A program made the position numbers and the translations under genes. From Isoetes taiwanensis (Eukaryota > Streptophyta > Lycopodiopsida > Isoetales > Isoetaceae), in assembly GCA_021234155.1 (NCBI GenBank), contig JAJEKV010000039.1, positions 8,257,077 through 8,321,076 on the forward strand: a stretch of 64,000 nt of DNA, given 5' to 3'. This document shows positions 10,783 to 22,560 of the stretch, piece after piece; positions within the stretch are counted from its first letter, which is position 1, and every line of letters begins with the position of its first letter. The notes beneath the pieces were generated by a model that made no database searches, was not told where the DNA came from, and worked only from the letters and a program-made list of their open reading frames with translations.

Positions 10783-12280
10783 CTACGGGTATTGCTTCTC
10801 CAAGTCTTGCTTCAATACCCATGTCGCGTCTTCCACGGGTAAGTGCTTCCACTTAACCAAATCTTTTTGGAGGCGAGACCTCCTAGTCTTCTTGAATGAC
10901 TTATCAAGAAGCAATTCGGGCACTATTTCTACTTGCTCCTCCGTCATTTCCAACAAGGTTGGAGTATCCAAAACCTCCTCGGGGTTAGGATTGTGCCTTT
11001 TAATAAACTTCGTGGAAGACCTTGTGAACCTTGAGATGGGCTGGAAGATCCAACTTGTAGGCTTGAGAGCCCACTCTCTCCAAAATCTTGAGCGGACCAG
11101 CCCACCTAGGGGCAAGCTTCTTGCAGCTCCCAATCGCTGACTTGGCTTGCTTCACCTTTATCTTCAACCCGGGCGCTTATCGCCTACCTTGAATTCTCTT
11201 ACGGTCCCGTAGCTTGTCGGCTACACTCTTCTGCGACTTCTTCTTTCAATAAATAACCCCTTACTTCTTCCACTAGGCTGCTGCATATCCCCTAACATCT
11301 TTTGGGATACTTCTACCTTGGACACCGGATTGTGCGGTATCAGGGGTTAAGCACAGTTGCGTAATTTACCATGAAAGAAGACATCCGAGATGACTCTGCT
11401 TTAATTGTTGTGGGCGAATTCCACCAAGTGGATGTACTCATCCCACTTGAATTTGCTTATTCCACACATAGCTTGAAGCATGTCTTCAATGATCTGATTC
11501 GTCCCTTTCCGTCTGGCCATCGTTTGGGGATGATATGCCGTGCTCATGGAGAGCTTCGATGCGAATGGTGCTAAAGAGATCCCTGCCGGAAGGCACTCAT
11601 AAACTTGGAATCCCTATCAGATATTATCTCGAGGCATGCCATGGAGTCTGAAAATCTCCCTTACAAATAACTGGCGTTATCTAATGCGGTGTCGATTAGT
11701 CTTGCAAGGCACAAAATGTGCCATCTTAGATAACTTATCTCGACAACCATCAATGCATCCTTGCCTCGAAGAGTTCTAGGGAGACCTGTGATGAAATCCA
11801 TGCTTATGACCTCCCACTTTGCATTTGGCACCCCAATGGCTCAAGAGCACACGGAATCGAAGTTGCTCGCTTTGGTCCACTGACATAAGCGGCAATCGAA
11901 TATATGCAGCTATCTGCCTCTTCATTCTGGCGAAGTAGCTACTTGAATCTTGAAATAGGTCTTCATGAAGCCGGCATGCCCTGCTATTGGGCATTGTTAT
12001 GTGTGTCATGAAGAATTAGCTTCCTTACCCCGATGATTCGGGCACACACAACTTATGCTTGTGATACAACAAGGTTGCCTTCCTTCTTATAATGCTTGAA
12101 GGCTTCCGCTCCTTATACATTACGGCTTCCTTGGAAAGGCTTTCCCATACCTCCTTGAAGTCCACATCTGTTGGCAAGGACTCCTCAATCTTCTTGCCAA
12201 ACTCACTCGAAAAGAGTGGAAATCGCATTACAATGCGTCCTTGTCTCGAAATGGTCTCTGGAGAGGGCATCCGCTACAAC
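10783..12280 (-). pseudogene. Chromovirus integrase with C-terminal chromodomain
   Basis: Inserts the cDNA; the chromodomain should steer it to chromatin marks. Reading down the minus strand: N-terminal stretch LLYHKHKLCVPESSG and HDTHNNAQ (zinc-binding region, ~12080-11980); core start WEVISMDFITGLPRTLRGKD (first catalytic Asp, ~11815-11755); SDRDSKF (second Asp, ~11620); a GQTER-like segment with the Glu (~11510); a GPY/F-type module [20 protein letters not shown] (~11115-11050); then the chromodomain EIVPELLLDKSF to VKWKHLPVEDATW (~10935-10805). Stops and frameshifts break the frame in several places. The tryptophan-containing VKWK..LP..DATW core is classic for chromoviruses (Tekay/Del, Reina or Galadriel lines not distinguished). 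Confidence 0.88.
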
Positions 12281-12289
12281 ATTAAGCTT

Positions 12290-12690
12290 ACCGGGCTTAT
12301 ATATAATATCAAAATCATACTCCTCAAGGAATTCCATCTACCTCCTTTGCCTTAAGTTGAGGTGGGTGGGTGAAAAGATCTTGAAGGCTACGGTGATCGG
12401 TATCCAAGCTGAAACTTCCTTCCCGTGCCAGATAATGCCTCCATATCCTCAATGCCCGACAATGGCTAGCAGCTCGATCATGGGTTGGGTGGCGTTGCTC
12501 GGCGTCGTTCATCTTCTTCGAAGTCGTGGCGACTACCCTTCCTTCTTGCATCAAAGGCTGCCCCATGTTGCTATCTTGCTTGCATCTGTTGCTACCAACT
12601 TATCTTTACCGGATCCGGAAGAACAAAGCTTTGGTCTTTGTTGTTAAGGCCTCTTTAAGCTTCTCAAAAGAAGCTTGGACTTTCTCTAAC
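12290..12690 (-). pseudogene. Chromovirus RNase H
   Basis: Degrades the RNA template strand. A clear frame at 12566-12324 reads QEGRVVATTSKKMNDAEQRH, then ALRIWRHYL, FSLDTDHRSLQDLFT and PPQLKAKEVD. This matches the Ty3/gypsy pattern 'YASR.L...E.NYPTHDREL...ALR.WRHYL.G..F...TDH.SL.YL'. The catalytic region upstream (DASD..G) is degraded. It sits between RT and integrase as expected. Confidence 0.85.
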
Positions 12691-13745
12691 CAATGGCTAG
12701 TCAATCCTTAATCTTCTTGGCCTTAGTGAGGTCAGCGGCGGAGGGGCGCCCACTTAGCAAAGTCCTTCCACGAACTTTTACGTAATATCCGCCAACCCGA
12801 GAAAGCTTCTTACCGCCACGCCCACATTCCTTGGGCTGGCCAATCAACTATTGCCTCAATCTTAGATGGATCTGTGGAGATTCCCTCGGATGTTACTACA
12901 TGCCCCAAGTACTCCACTTTCGGCTGTTGCAAAGTGGCACTTAGAGAGCTTCCCATACAACCGATGGCGTCTCAACTTCTCCAACACTTTCTGAGATCTT
13001 GACAATGCTCCTCAAGGGACTTCTTTGTAGATTAGGATGTCGTCGAAGAAGACAATAACAAACTCATCCAAGAAGTCTCTCGAAGATGTCGTTCATGAGG
13101 CGCATAAGCGTTCTTTGGAGCATTCGATAGTCAAAGGGCATTTCTTGTAAACTCAAAGTGACCATACTGGCGTTACGGCGGTCTTATGGATATCCTCTTC
13201 TTTTATTCTTATCGATGGTATCGACCTCAAATCAATTTTAGAGAATACCTTTGCTCCTTTATGGCTGGTCCATTAGATCATGCGCGTGGCAATGCATACT
13301 TATTCTTTTATAAATGCGCTTATTGAGGTGGCGATAGTCTATCACACATTCTTAAGCTCCCATCTTTCTTCTTCACAAAGAGTATAGGTGCTCTCGAAAG
13401 GAGACACACTTGGTCTTATAAATCAAGCTCGAGCAATTCTGAAATTTGTTTCTTGAGCTCAATCAATTCAGGGGTGCTCATTCTATATGGCGCCTTCTTT
13501 GGTAGGCCCATCCGGGAGCCAATGTGATCTCACATTCCACACCTCTATAAGGTGGCGGCTGCGGATTTCATCGGAAATACATCCTTGAACTCTGAAATAA
13601 GCCTTGCTATCGCACGGGTGGCGATTTCCCTTTGGGTCACTTCCATCCTGCTTGCACGGCTCAAGCGATTCCATCCTCAAGATGTAATCCACCTTATTCC
13701 TTTCTATACTCTTCCTTAGCTGCTTCAAAGAAATACACTTTGCAT
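12690..13745 (-). pseudogene. Chromovirus reverse transcriptase
   Basis: Copies element RNA into DNA. Minus-strand pieces, in order: LPDGPTKEGAI (13500-13483; the conserved 'lpg..P.s..PYR' start), a SPFES-like segment (~13400), FSKIDLRSIPSIRIKEEDIH (~13245-13185) and VIVFFDDILIY (~13063-13028; the FxDD active site). The RT thumb/connection (SLGWR-like) follows near 12800. Multiple stops and frameshifts. Order and spacing agree with a normal chromovirus pol. Confidence 0.82.
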
Positions 13746-13779
13746 AGGAGAATCTAGCTTCTTACCTTTCACTATCAAC

Positions 13780-14060
13780 TTGCTTTGCCGTCTGGTGCCA
13801 TCATGGTGACTTCATTTTCGGTCGCAATCAATCATGGCTTTGGCTGGCTTCAAAATTCCATCCCCACTATCGGATCATATCTTCCGATGTCCATGACTTC
13901 TGCTCCCCATCGGCCCTTAGCCCCACTAAGGTCTATGTCAAGGTGATCCTCCTCCCCTTAGTGTGCGAATGGCGCCGTTTGCCATAACTTCTTGGCCTTG
14001 GCTTAGACTTCAATACCTTGTTCTTCATTAGAGCGACCAATCTAGGAGATGCAAAATTAT
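13780..14060 (-). pseudogene. Chromovirus aspartic protease (decayed)
   Basis: The protease processes Gag-Pol. Read on the minus strand, HNF.SPRLVAL (~14055-14020), then GRYDPIVGMEF (~13885-13855) and IDCDRK (~13835-13815) correspond to the chromoviral pattern 'DSGATHNFIS...D.ILGMDWL......IDC..K'. The catalytic DSG itself is not clearly preserved. Confidence 0.6.
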
Positions 14061-14282
14061 GAGAGCTACGTATCTATGAGGACTACATAAGGATTACTAT
14101 CTATGATCCCATCCCCGCGATGACGGTCGGTGATTCTCTATATCACTGTCTCAATGTTTGCACATATGTGGCACTCACCATCTATGAAGTCCTGGCCCTC
14201 TGGCTGGTCGTCGTCCTTGTAAAACTACGTTGGGGAGTCCCAATCCAAGAGTTACGCCAGGCTGAATTTGCATGACGAATGG

Positions 14283-15481
14283 ACAATCATGTGTTCGGTG
14301 CCCTGGCTGGAAGCACACGAAACATAGCTTTTTCTCAATGCATTCTGTCTCTTTTCCTTGGCAGTTGTCTAGGAGGCGGCTTAAAATTTGCTGCCCGATG
14401 CATTTCGTGACTTACGGTCCCCAAAAGCTTTGCTCGACCCTTACCTTTGCTGTGACTCCACGATGGTGTAGGCTGGCGATTGCCTACGATATTGTCACGA
14501 TCGCGAACGAACTCTTACCCACGAAGGTTGGCTGCTTCTCTGCTGGAGTTCTTTGGTGCCTCTTCTAAACTTATAGCTTTATCTTCGGCTGTGCAAGCTG
14601 ACTTGGGTTGATTGCTCTAACAAGCCTCTTGATATTCTTTGTTCAACCCCTCAATGTAAAGTATCCGGCTTGCCTCTCACGAGACTCGGGGAACATGCGG
14701 CTGAGCCTCATAAATTCTTGGTATACTTAGCCAGCGATAAGCTACCACGATTCAACTGTAAAAGCTGCTGAATCGTCTACTAGTATGAGACCTTGGCACA
14801 TAGTGCTTGCGGAAAGCCTTTTTGAAGGTCTTACACACCGCAATTGTTCCTCTTGACTTGTTGGATTTAGCATATCCCTTCCACGGATCCTTGCCGGTCC
14901 AATAAGGTTAGCTGTAGCAACTTTCCCTATGTCCTTGTCTTTCATACCGTATGAGTTGCCAAATTCTTCCATTTCATCAAGCCATGCTTCAGCCTCCATA
15001 CGATCTGTCTTTCCACGAGAACTGGCCGAGCTTCCTTGTCTTCCATACATTGCTCATAGCACTATCCACCTTTTACGATAGTCATCTGTCTTTCTCGCTC
15101 TTTTCCTTGCTTTAGGTGTGCCCGTATTTGCCGGGCGGTATCCTCTTTGGAAGAGCTATCGATGGTGGAGCTAGATGATGATGGACTCTGGTTCTCCTCT
15201 TCCTTCTCCTATCCACGGCGTTCCCTCGTTTTGCCCTCCCCTTCTGGCGAGGGACTTCGTCACCACCCGGGAAGACAAGGTGGAGGTGGAGGACCATCTT
15301 CTGTGCATTCATGAGAGGTGTCACCCGGTTGATGAGATGTTGCATTTGGTTCCTCATCCGCACCAACCTTGCGTTGGCGCCTACGGTGACATATCCTGCT
15401 CAAAATCTTCTTGTTCCACGCCAAACAAGTTCCTTGGTACCCAATTGCGTGGTTCGGTCGGCTGATCTTGAGATCACGCAC
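14283..15481 (-). pseudogene. Chromovirus gag with CCHC zinc knuckle
   Basis: Structural precursor. The capsid part (15050-14742) reads EAEAWLDEMEEFGNSYGMKD, VATANLIGPARIRGRDML and, after a frame break, VRPSKRLSASTM, which fits the plant gag domain ('A..W...E..F......D..KV..A...L.G.A..WW'). The nucleic-acid-binding knuckle CFVCFQPGHRTHDC lies at 14324-14283. Upstream (15481-15112) is a charged, low-complexity N-terminus (RRKRRTRVHHH). The CACTA element entered just upstream (15540), so the N-terminal end and leader lie beyond 35170. Confidence 0.8.
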
Positions 15482-15544
15482 TTGAGTTCCCTTCTTTGCA
15501 AGGATTGATCATCAATACATTTTATTTGGGTTAGATGTTCACTA

Positions 15545-16770
15545 CAAGGGATCGTCGGCGTCCAGCGGCGTCGCGTCGTCGATGAACGCCGGATCGTCGT
15601 CGTTGATCAAGCGACATCGTCGTTCAACGGCGACAGCGTCATTTCGGCGTCGTTCAACGGCGGTCATCGGTGGCGACGGCGTGTCGGTACACTGCGTGGC
15701 ATGGATGCTGGCGCCAAGGCTGGCGGGCGCCGTGTCAAAAACCGCGTCGGCTAAGCGTCGTTCAACGGCGTTTCGCGAAGCTGGCGTCGCGCCGGCGTCA
15801 TGCGTGGAAATGGGCGGTTGCCAAAGGCTGGCGGACTGCGTGTCAAGGCAGCGCCCGGTCTTGCGTCGTTGAGCGGCGTTACTGTGGCCCGGCGTGTCGC
15901 GTCTGCACTGCGTGGCATGGTCTTTGGTGCCAAGCTGGCTTTGCTGCGTGTCAAGACACGTCGGCTTAAGCGTCGTTTAACGGCGTCACCGCGAACAAAT
16001 TTTTTTTTTTTTTGCCAAATAAAACCCTAACCCTAACCCTAACCCTACATCCACGTTATAAGTGGATCCATCGATGCTTCTTTGTTATTCTTATTTTTTG
16101 AGTGTTCTTCCCTATCTTGCTATAATGGTCCGTGGGTTGAAGACCACCCGGCGATATGTTCCTTCTAGCGGTAATCCTCCTCCTCAAGGGAAGACAACTC
16201 CGGCAACCCCCTGCTTCTCGTGAGAACCCTCCCTTCACCATCGTGGCAAAGATGAGTGAAAAGGAGCTTCGATTGCACTAACATCGGCGTTCCATGCGAG
16301 GGAGCGGCCCCGGTAGAAGAATGGCTCTCAAGAGCCAAACAAAAGCGACATTAATGGTGCGGATAATGATGCAAATGGTTGCATCAAACATCGCGTCCTC
16401 GGGATGGACATAAGTAATGTATAAGCTTTTTTTATGAATGGAAACAATAAGTTTTTTTATCTATTTGTGTTGTCGTTGTATAAGCTTATTTTATGAATGG
16501 GAACAATCGGTATTTTTATTTATTTGTGTTATTTGTATTGTATGTTGTTTTACGTTATGTTAAACAATCACGGTTGGTCGTTTAACGGCGTTATGATCAT
16601 TTGGCGTCGTTAAGCGGCGTCATGATCATCGGCGTGGCATATGAGGGGCATCGGGCGGCGCAAAGGCTGATGTGGCATGCCTAGGTGTCGGGGGCGGCGT
16701 CGGCTTGGCGTCGTTAAGCGGCGTCCACCGGGCGTCGATAAGCGGCGTCACATATGGCGGGAACCCGCCG
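15545..16770. repeat. CACTA left subterminal repeat region
   Basis: Copies of CGTCGTT-n-CGGCG and related GGCGTCGTTAAGCGGCG motifs fill 15545-15990 and recur at 16580-16765. Such motifs are the binding sites for the accessory protein (TNPA-type) in known CACTA elements. Between the two clusters are a T-run, a (CCCTAA)4 stretch (16024-16047) and a ~59-bp tandem duplication (16419-16477, 16478-16539: TATAAGCTT...TATTTGTGTT). Confidence 0.85.
16024..16047 (+). repeat. Short (CCCTAA)n telomere-like repeat
   Basis: About four tandem CCCTAA units directly after a 16-T run and AAATAAAA. The unit is TTAGGG-type, not the usual plant TTTAGGG. Probably a microsatellite or telo-box cluster inside the CACTA subterminal region. 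Confidence 0.8.
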
Positions 16771-16939
16771 CTTTCGGGTTATTACTTGTTATTTTCACTT
16801 TCGTTTGTTTTGGATTTTTTTTGCGCCCGTGGGTCTTCATAAGGTAAGATCTCTGCTTTAATCTTTGTGTTAGAGTTAAACACCTCAAATGCTAATAGAT
16901 TAGAAGATTGAATCTTGAAAGTATGTTAAAAACTTGAGG

Positions 16940-17135
16940 GATGCATGATCAAAGATGCTTGGTCGGTTCCATCGAATGGAAGACTAAATGTATCGGGTTT
17001 ATGCACCTCGAGCGAAGTTTCAATCTTCATAGATTACAAAAGATTTGAAAGGTTGCGTGAATATAAAGGTCTTGGTGGACTCCATTTCAAATGGAAGGAC
17101 TAGATGTATCGGGGTTGGGCACCCTTCAATCAAAT
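16940..17135 (+). repeat. Leader motif repeat, gene region 1 (2 copies)
   Basis: Two imperfect ~115-bp copies with the core GGTCGG-TTCC...ATGGAAGACTAAATGTATCGGGT. The same core occurs three times at 30085-30410 in front of the second gene-like region. Probably transcribed leader. Confidence 0.55.
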
Positions 17136-17279
17136 GCTTTCTAAATATCATAAGCGTTGTATGAATCTGAATCTTAAGAATAAACATTTGATAAAATCAT
17201 GAAAAAAACATGGATATTTATAATTATTATATTATTACATGGTTTTTTATTAATATTTTATTGTTTACTAGAAAAACAA

Positions 17280-18020
17280 CATGGACCGAGCGTCGAAGGA
17301 ATTTGAGCGTAAAGTGAGACGAAAGCTTTGAGAAAGTTACATGGCGACTTTGCGCAAGAATGTTACCCCAACAATTGCCACAAATAGTCAATTAGACCCG
17401 GTGGACCTAGTCTTCCTAGAAATTTTGGGGTGGTGTGCATGAAATGAATGCCGCCGATGTATGTACCATAAACATGTTTGAATGATTAGTTAACTTTATA
17501 TCTTGATGTTACTTTTTTTTTTGCGGTTGTACTTGTGAGGCGGTTATATTGCAATTGTTCGATGTGCAAAGGACAAATAAAGCGGATGAGAAAAACTGTC
17601 CTCGACCATGTTGAAATATGGTGAATGCGGACAAATCCGGTGCTCGGGCGCACATGTGGGGTATTCAGCGAGGTATAATACCGCGAATCTTATGAGCGAT
17701 AATCAACTACTCTCATGTACTTGAATCGATGTCTTAACTTAGTTTGCTTGTATTTTGTTAGGAAGAAATTGAGAATGAAGTGAGCTCGAAGCGGTATATA
17801 GATTTTGGGGTTATGTTGTCATTGGAAGTAGATGATGTTGATACTATGAATGCGTTCATAGAAAACCCTACAAAAAGCCATCAACTTCCTCAAAGAGTAT
17901 CCCATTCATTGATAGAACTTCGTCGAGTGCAATGGCCGTTGCCAAGATTGGAGGAATGACAATGTTCATCAAAATTGGAATGTACTAGATCATGTCGAAG
18001 AAAATAATCTTCCACCTTCA
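17280..18020 (+). pseudogene. Coding-like region upstream of SET domain in CACTA
   Basis: Starts at an ATG (MDRASKEFERKVRRKL, 17281) and contains DPVDLVFLEILGW. A further block at 17540-17610 reads CNCSMCKGQIKRMRKTVLDH, which has the C-x-C-x2-C then V..H pattern of the transposase-associated domain at the N-terminus of many plant CACTA proteins. Last block: MAVAKIGGMTMFIKIGMY (~17930-17985). Frame breaks throughout. The relation to the transposase-associated domain is tentative. Confidence 0.35.
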
Positions 18021-18129
18021 CTAGTCCATTTGGTCCGCCCTTCTGACGGATAAAGATCGTAAGAAATTCAATGCATGGCCTAGAGGCAAGCCAATTATTT
18101 ATGGGGAGCAATTTACATATTGGGGTAGG

Positions 18130-18610
18130 CGTTACATGATTAAAAATAGTCGGGTCCCGGTCTTTGGCACGGGATTATATATTATGACTAGTGTGAAAGT
18201 CAAAAGATGGTACATTTGTTCCTTTAATGCCATATGTAGGTCCTGAATATAACTTCGGACACTTGGCATAAATTGAGTAAGCATCGGTGGCGCATGCTCA
18301 TCTATGGCCTAAATTCAAATGCGAACAATATCAAGCCCGGTGACTACGCCAAGCTTCACATATATTGATGGTAGATCCTCGGTTGCATGGAAACCTTCTT
18401 TGCTTTTATTAATAGCTCTATCGAGAATCCACTGAAGCTACCAATTGTGAATTTGTCGAGGCAAACAAAGACCAAGAAGATTTTTTTAGCCGTAAAATTG
18501 GCCGGAGATATATCATGGTTTATGCTATAAAAACTTTGTGTATTGGTGATGAATTGTTCATTGAATATGAATACGGTAGACCAATCTGGGAGGTCCTTTG
18601 ATGATGTACT
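18130..18610 (+). pseudogene. Degenerate SET-domain sequence inside the CACTA element
   Basis: SET domains methylate lysines, usually on histones. Three frames carry successive SET landmarks in the right order and spacing. SRVPVFGTGLYIMTSVK (~18150-18200) matches the opening 'S.vpG.GlgLfA...I'. YIDGRSSVAW (from 18361) matches 'Y.iDg...GN'. FINSSIENP (18405-) matches 'RFINHSC.PN'. NCEFVEANKDQ (18443-) and MVYAIKTLCIGDELFIEYEY (~18510-18575) match 'NC.f........ifA.rdI..GeEL..dYg'. The Cys of NHSC and the GN/RF residues are changed and at least two frameshifts separate the parts, so it is inactive as read. It lies between the subterminal region and the transposase, on the same strand, and may be a captured gene or part of a larger element protein. 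Confidence 0.6.
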
Positions 18611-18639
18611 CAAATTACTCATATAATTTTTATCGGAAT

Positions 18640-18690
18640 GCACCATTTTTCTTCTTCTTCTTGAATTCTTCTTCTTCTTCTCTTGGAATG
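18640..18690 (+). repeat. CTT microsatellite
   Basis: (CTT)n interrupted once by GAATT, directly after the SET-like stop codons. Probably 3' UTR or spacer. Confidence 0.8.
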
Positions 18691-18949
18691 AGATTGCACA
18701 TATTGAAGATAAATGTGTATTATATCTTCAATATATGCTTTGATTATGACATAAAATTTTATATTTAGATTCGTTATTAAATGCTTAAAATTTAACAAAC
18801 CACGGGCTCTCAATGTATGTATCAATCGCATATATTTCGTTTAATCGGCGTGCGGGGTAGGCAAGTGGATATAAGACCACATCAAAGCGTCTTGAATTGG
18901 CGACATCAAAAGTCATTGCGGATAGCGAGAATTAGAATACATTGAAGCG

Positions 18950-21250
18950 GTATGGTACAAACATGGGCACAGCATAATGAAGAGTACAATGATGAAGATG
19001 AGCAGGAATACGATGATGAAGATGATGACAATGCCCTATGGGCGACTTCATGGAAGTTGAAGAACCCATAGCCGACATGTTAGATGCATTTGGCCCAATC
19101 TTCGACAACGACCTAGATGGCGATATAAATACTCCTAACGATGGTCATGAAGATCACGTTTTATTGGAGGAGGCGCATAAAGCATTATATCGGTGCAAGC
19201 ATATCTAGATTGGCGACATCTTTATTGATATTAAACCTTCAAGCCAAATTCAAATGGAGCAATGCGGTGTTACGGCTTTGTTAGAGTAAAGTACAATTGC
19301 AATCACTTGACTTATTGAATTTGTAGTTGAATGTATACGTAAAGATCTGTTTTTTTATACTGAGGTTATTGCAAGAGAAAATACTCCCACAAGGGAACAC
19401 TATGCCCAAAAGTCGCCTTTGAAATAAAAATATATTGGCGACTCTTGGTTTAGGCTACCATAAGATTCAGCTTGTCCAAATGATTGCATGGTATATTATC
19501 CGGATGACATCTACAAGAAACAGAAACATGCCCTAAATGTGGTGCCTCTAGGTACAATCACGGATGCCAAGGGAAAGACCGTCCGATGAAGGTGGTTAAG
19601 CTACTTTCCATTGATCCCTCGCATAAGGCTATTGTTTGATGTGAATCTCTAGCCGCTCATGGGTTGGTGTGCGCTAATGCGTCAGTGACAATGTACTCGC
19701 GTGGTTAGTATTTGCAAGCAATGGAAGCATATTGATGAAACATGGCGAATTTGGAAGAGAGCCACGAAATCTCAGATTAGGGTTGGCAGCGGATGGTGTT
19801 AATCCTTATGGGCGTCAATCAGCCAGCGTGGTCAACTTGGCGATAGTGTTGATCAACTATAATTTACCACAGTGGTTACTCATGAAGACTAGCCATTTAA
19901 TGGTAGTACTATTAGTTCGAGGACCGAAGAAGCGGGAAAGTCTAGATCCATATCGAAAATAGTTATTGATGAGCTTTTGACATTGTGGAGTGAAGGTATT
20001 GAAGTTCACGATGTCTCAAGAGAACTTTCGTCTTTGAGCGAAGATTTACCTTGAGAGCAATCTTAATGTGGACAACGGCGATTGGCCTGGTTTGTATGAA
20101 CTCTCACGGACTCAAGTGTGCGGATATGCGGCATGTCACTTGTGTGGGTTTTGAGCAGTTGAACTCTCGCCGGTCAGCGGCATTGCACAAAATGTCTATG
20201 CAAACTTCAAGAGATATCGCCAATGGAAAATCGACTTCGATCACGTAGGTCCAAGAGAAAAACATTGCTTGAAGAGCCTCCCAAAAGGTTGACAATGAGA
20301 GATTGGGATAACATGTGGGATGCATTTGAAGGAAATAAGGTTAAGGAATGAAGTGGAAAGCATCCTTCTTCCTTCTACCCTATTGGAAGAATTGAAGATC
20401 CATCATCTTCTTGATCCCATGCACATCTTTAAAAACGTTTCGGCGTCTATTTGGAAGCATGTCACGGGACGTAAGGGACCAGATCACGACGAGAAGATCT
20501 ACAAAAATTTGGATCAAAATCTAAAGCATGGTTAAATGTCGAAGAAGGAATAAGGCCACAAGTGGATTGGATCGTGCCTAGAAAATGTATGAAACCCGTT
20601 CGAAGCGATCAAGGCAATAAAGACTCCGACGCGGGATATATGCATTCGTTGCGTAATTGTTTCTCTAACGAAGGGGAGTTAAGCGGGTTGAAATCTCATG
20701 ATTGGCATAAGATGTTGCGGTTTGTTATGCCTATTGTTACGAGGGGTCGTCTCGCCCGGCGGTCCACTACATGCAATATGTCTCCTATCGAGTTTTCAGG
20801 TTAGATGCGGTTTAGAAAACACTTCGATCTTTGAACTCTCACTTAACTTTTTCTTTCTTAAATCATATTTAGATGGATTACAAGGAAGGAGATACCGACA
20901 AATGAAATTGCGGACATGCGAACTAAGGTCGTTGAGGCATGTTGTATGCTAGAGAAAAAGAATTCCCAACAAGTTTTACGGACATACAAACTCACTTACT
21001 AGTGCATTTAGTGGAATGAAGTAGAGCTTGCGAGGCACAACAAATCCTAGATGGATGTTTTTTATAGAGCGGCTTTACGAAGGTCCTCAAGGACTTAGAT
21101 GCGTCGAGAAAGGCAAGGCAGGAGGGTTGCATGGCGAGGGTTGGTTTATACGAGAGTCATTATTCTATGTCCATAGGAGTTCTTGGCGATCTACACCCCA
21201 ATGCTCCACGATTATGGACCGATGAAGACACTCCAACTATAGTTGGAGAA
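18950..21250 (+). pseudogene. CACTA transposase, TNP2 type (degenerate)
   Basis: Cuts and joins the CACTA ends. The N-terminus is acidic (EEYNDEDEQEYDDEDDDNALW, ~18975-19040). Conserved pieces in order: EEAHKALY (~19167) and ISRLATSLLILNLQAKFKWS (~19205-19265); zinc-type CPKCGASRYN (19529-19558); RWLSYFPLIPRIRLLF (19590-19637); EPRNLRLGLAADGVNPYG (~19756-19810, with the catalytic-region Asp of 'SDGFNP'); YNLPQWLLMKTSHLMV (~19858-19905); HHLLDPMHIFKNVSASIWKH (20401-20460); GLKSHDWHKMLRFVMPI (~20686-20736); and a DUF4218-like RWMFFIERLYEGPQGLRCVE (21049-21110) with WFIRESLFYVHR. All are standard TNP2 landmarks. Several frameshifts and stops; no intact frame exceeds ~80 codons. Confidence 0.88.
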
Positions 21251-21784
21251 GTTCGAAGGAAGACCACGAGAAGAAATTGTTCACACTAGAAGAGCAGGGC
21301 AAAAGTCAATAAGTTTCTCATCTACAACTCCACTCCCATGGAGAAATGGATAAAAAATACGAGGAAGAAAAAAAAAAAGAGATGAGGGAGAAGGCGCTAT
21401 CGACAAAGAATGCGCAAACAACCACTTCGGATCATCTAGGGGTCACACGCCAAGTGAGATAAACAATAAATGGCTGCTCGAACAACTAGAGATGGCAAGG
21501 CAGCGTGGCGAACATGTTTCTAGCGAAGAATTTGCATATGCTAAAGGCGTGTCACTATTTGTAAGTGCAACTTAATAGCATATAATTCCACGAGTTTTAG
21601 TTCGTTATTTTGAACATTTGTTCCTTTACTTTGTAGTATAATTCATATGCATCAATATGGTCTTCGGTGCTCACTTTCGGCGACAAAGTGTGGATCATGG
21701 CAAGCGCACTTATGATTGTGGTATATCGGCAAAGTTTAGTACGGTTTACCCGGTGGTAGTCTTGGACCAAACCCAATCGAGGCA

Positions 21785-21985
21785 ATGTTGGAATGGATTG
21801 GTACTATAAAGACTATCATGGAGGTTGATGTCGGTAGTGCATTCAAAACAATGTTGTTTGATGCGAATGGTTTGATCTTGTGTGTCTTGGTGCTCATGCC
21901 ACGATATAAAGATGCGAGTGGCTTTGTATTCACTAGATTCAACTTCGTCGGTATCGTGGTCAAGACACACTTTCGTGAGGGTTGA
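21785..21985 (+). pseudogene. DUF4216-like C-terminal module of the CACTA transposase
   Basis: An open 66-codon stretch: IGTIKTIMEVDVGSAFKTML then FDANGLILCVLV, KDASGFVFTRFNFVG. It has the layout of DUF4216 ('Y.G.l..I.El.Y.......LF.C.W.......g.k.D..gf..vn...l'), which follows DUF4218 in plant TNP2 proteins. It lies ~550 bp after the DUF4218-like piece, in the expected order. Confidence 0.6.
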
Positions 21986-21989
21986 GCAA

Positions 21990-22537
21990 TGTGAACAAGT
22001 ATGTTTACTTGGATGCAATAAAATTTATATATGTCATTAACAAAGGAACTAATGTAATAGAGGTTTTGTAGGTCACCTTCGTTCGGATCCTTTGCAAGAT
22101 CGGTGGTGGTTAAGTAGTTCCATGTAAAGGCTCGCTCCCCCGCATATTTGAAGGTGAAGAAGAGATGGCGGTCGAATAGGGAGGTTGGGGGGTTGGGGCA
22201 GACTATTGTCATGATAGAAGACTACCATCGATTGAACCTTCATTACTTTATTATGATTATTATATTTTCTTCCCACATATGAATAAGAAAATACTTTGGC
22301 ATCTACAAAATTTAGGCAACATTAGTATTGCAACTTGAAGTTATCATAGACATTTATGCCAAGTTAATTGGCATCCTAGTATAGACCTATGGCTTGCAAG
22401 CCGTCAAAATCGAGGCAGTTCTACATATAGTTGAGTACACGCTTTATGTTTAATTAATCATAAAATGTGAAGATTCCCTTCAAAATGCAAGATTCATATA
22501 CAAAAATCATATATGTATTCCCTTCAAAATACAAAAT
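21990..22537. other. Spacer after the CACTA transposase
   Basis: AT-rich. A ~26-bp segment (CCCTTCAAAA.CAA.ATTCATATA) occurs twice near 22476-22503 and 22520-22545. No gene is supported. Confidence 0.4.
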
Positions 22538-22560
22538 TCATATAAAAACCCATACACAAT

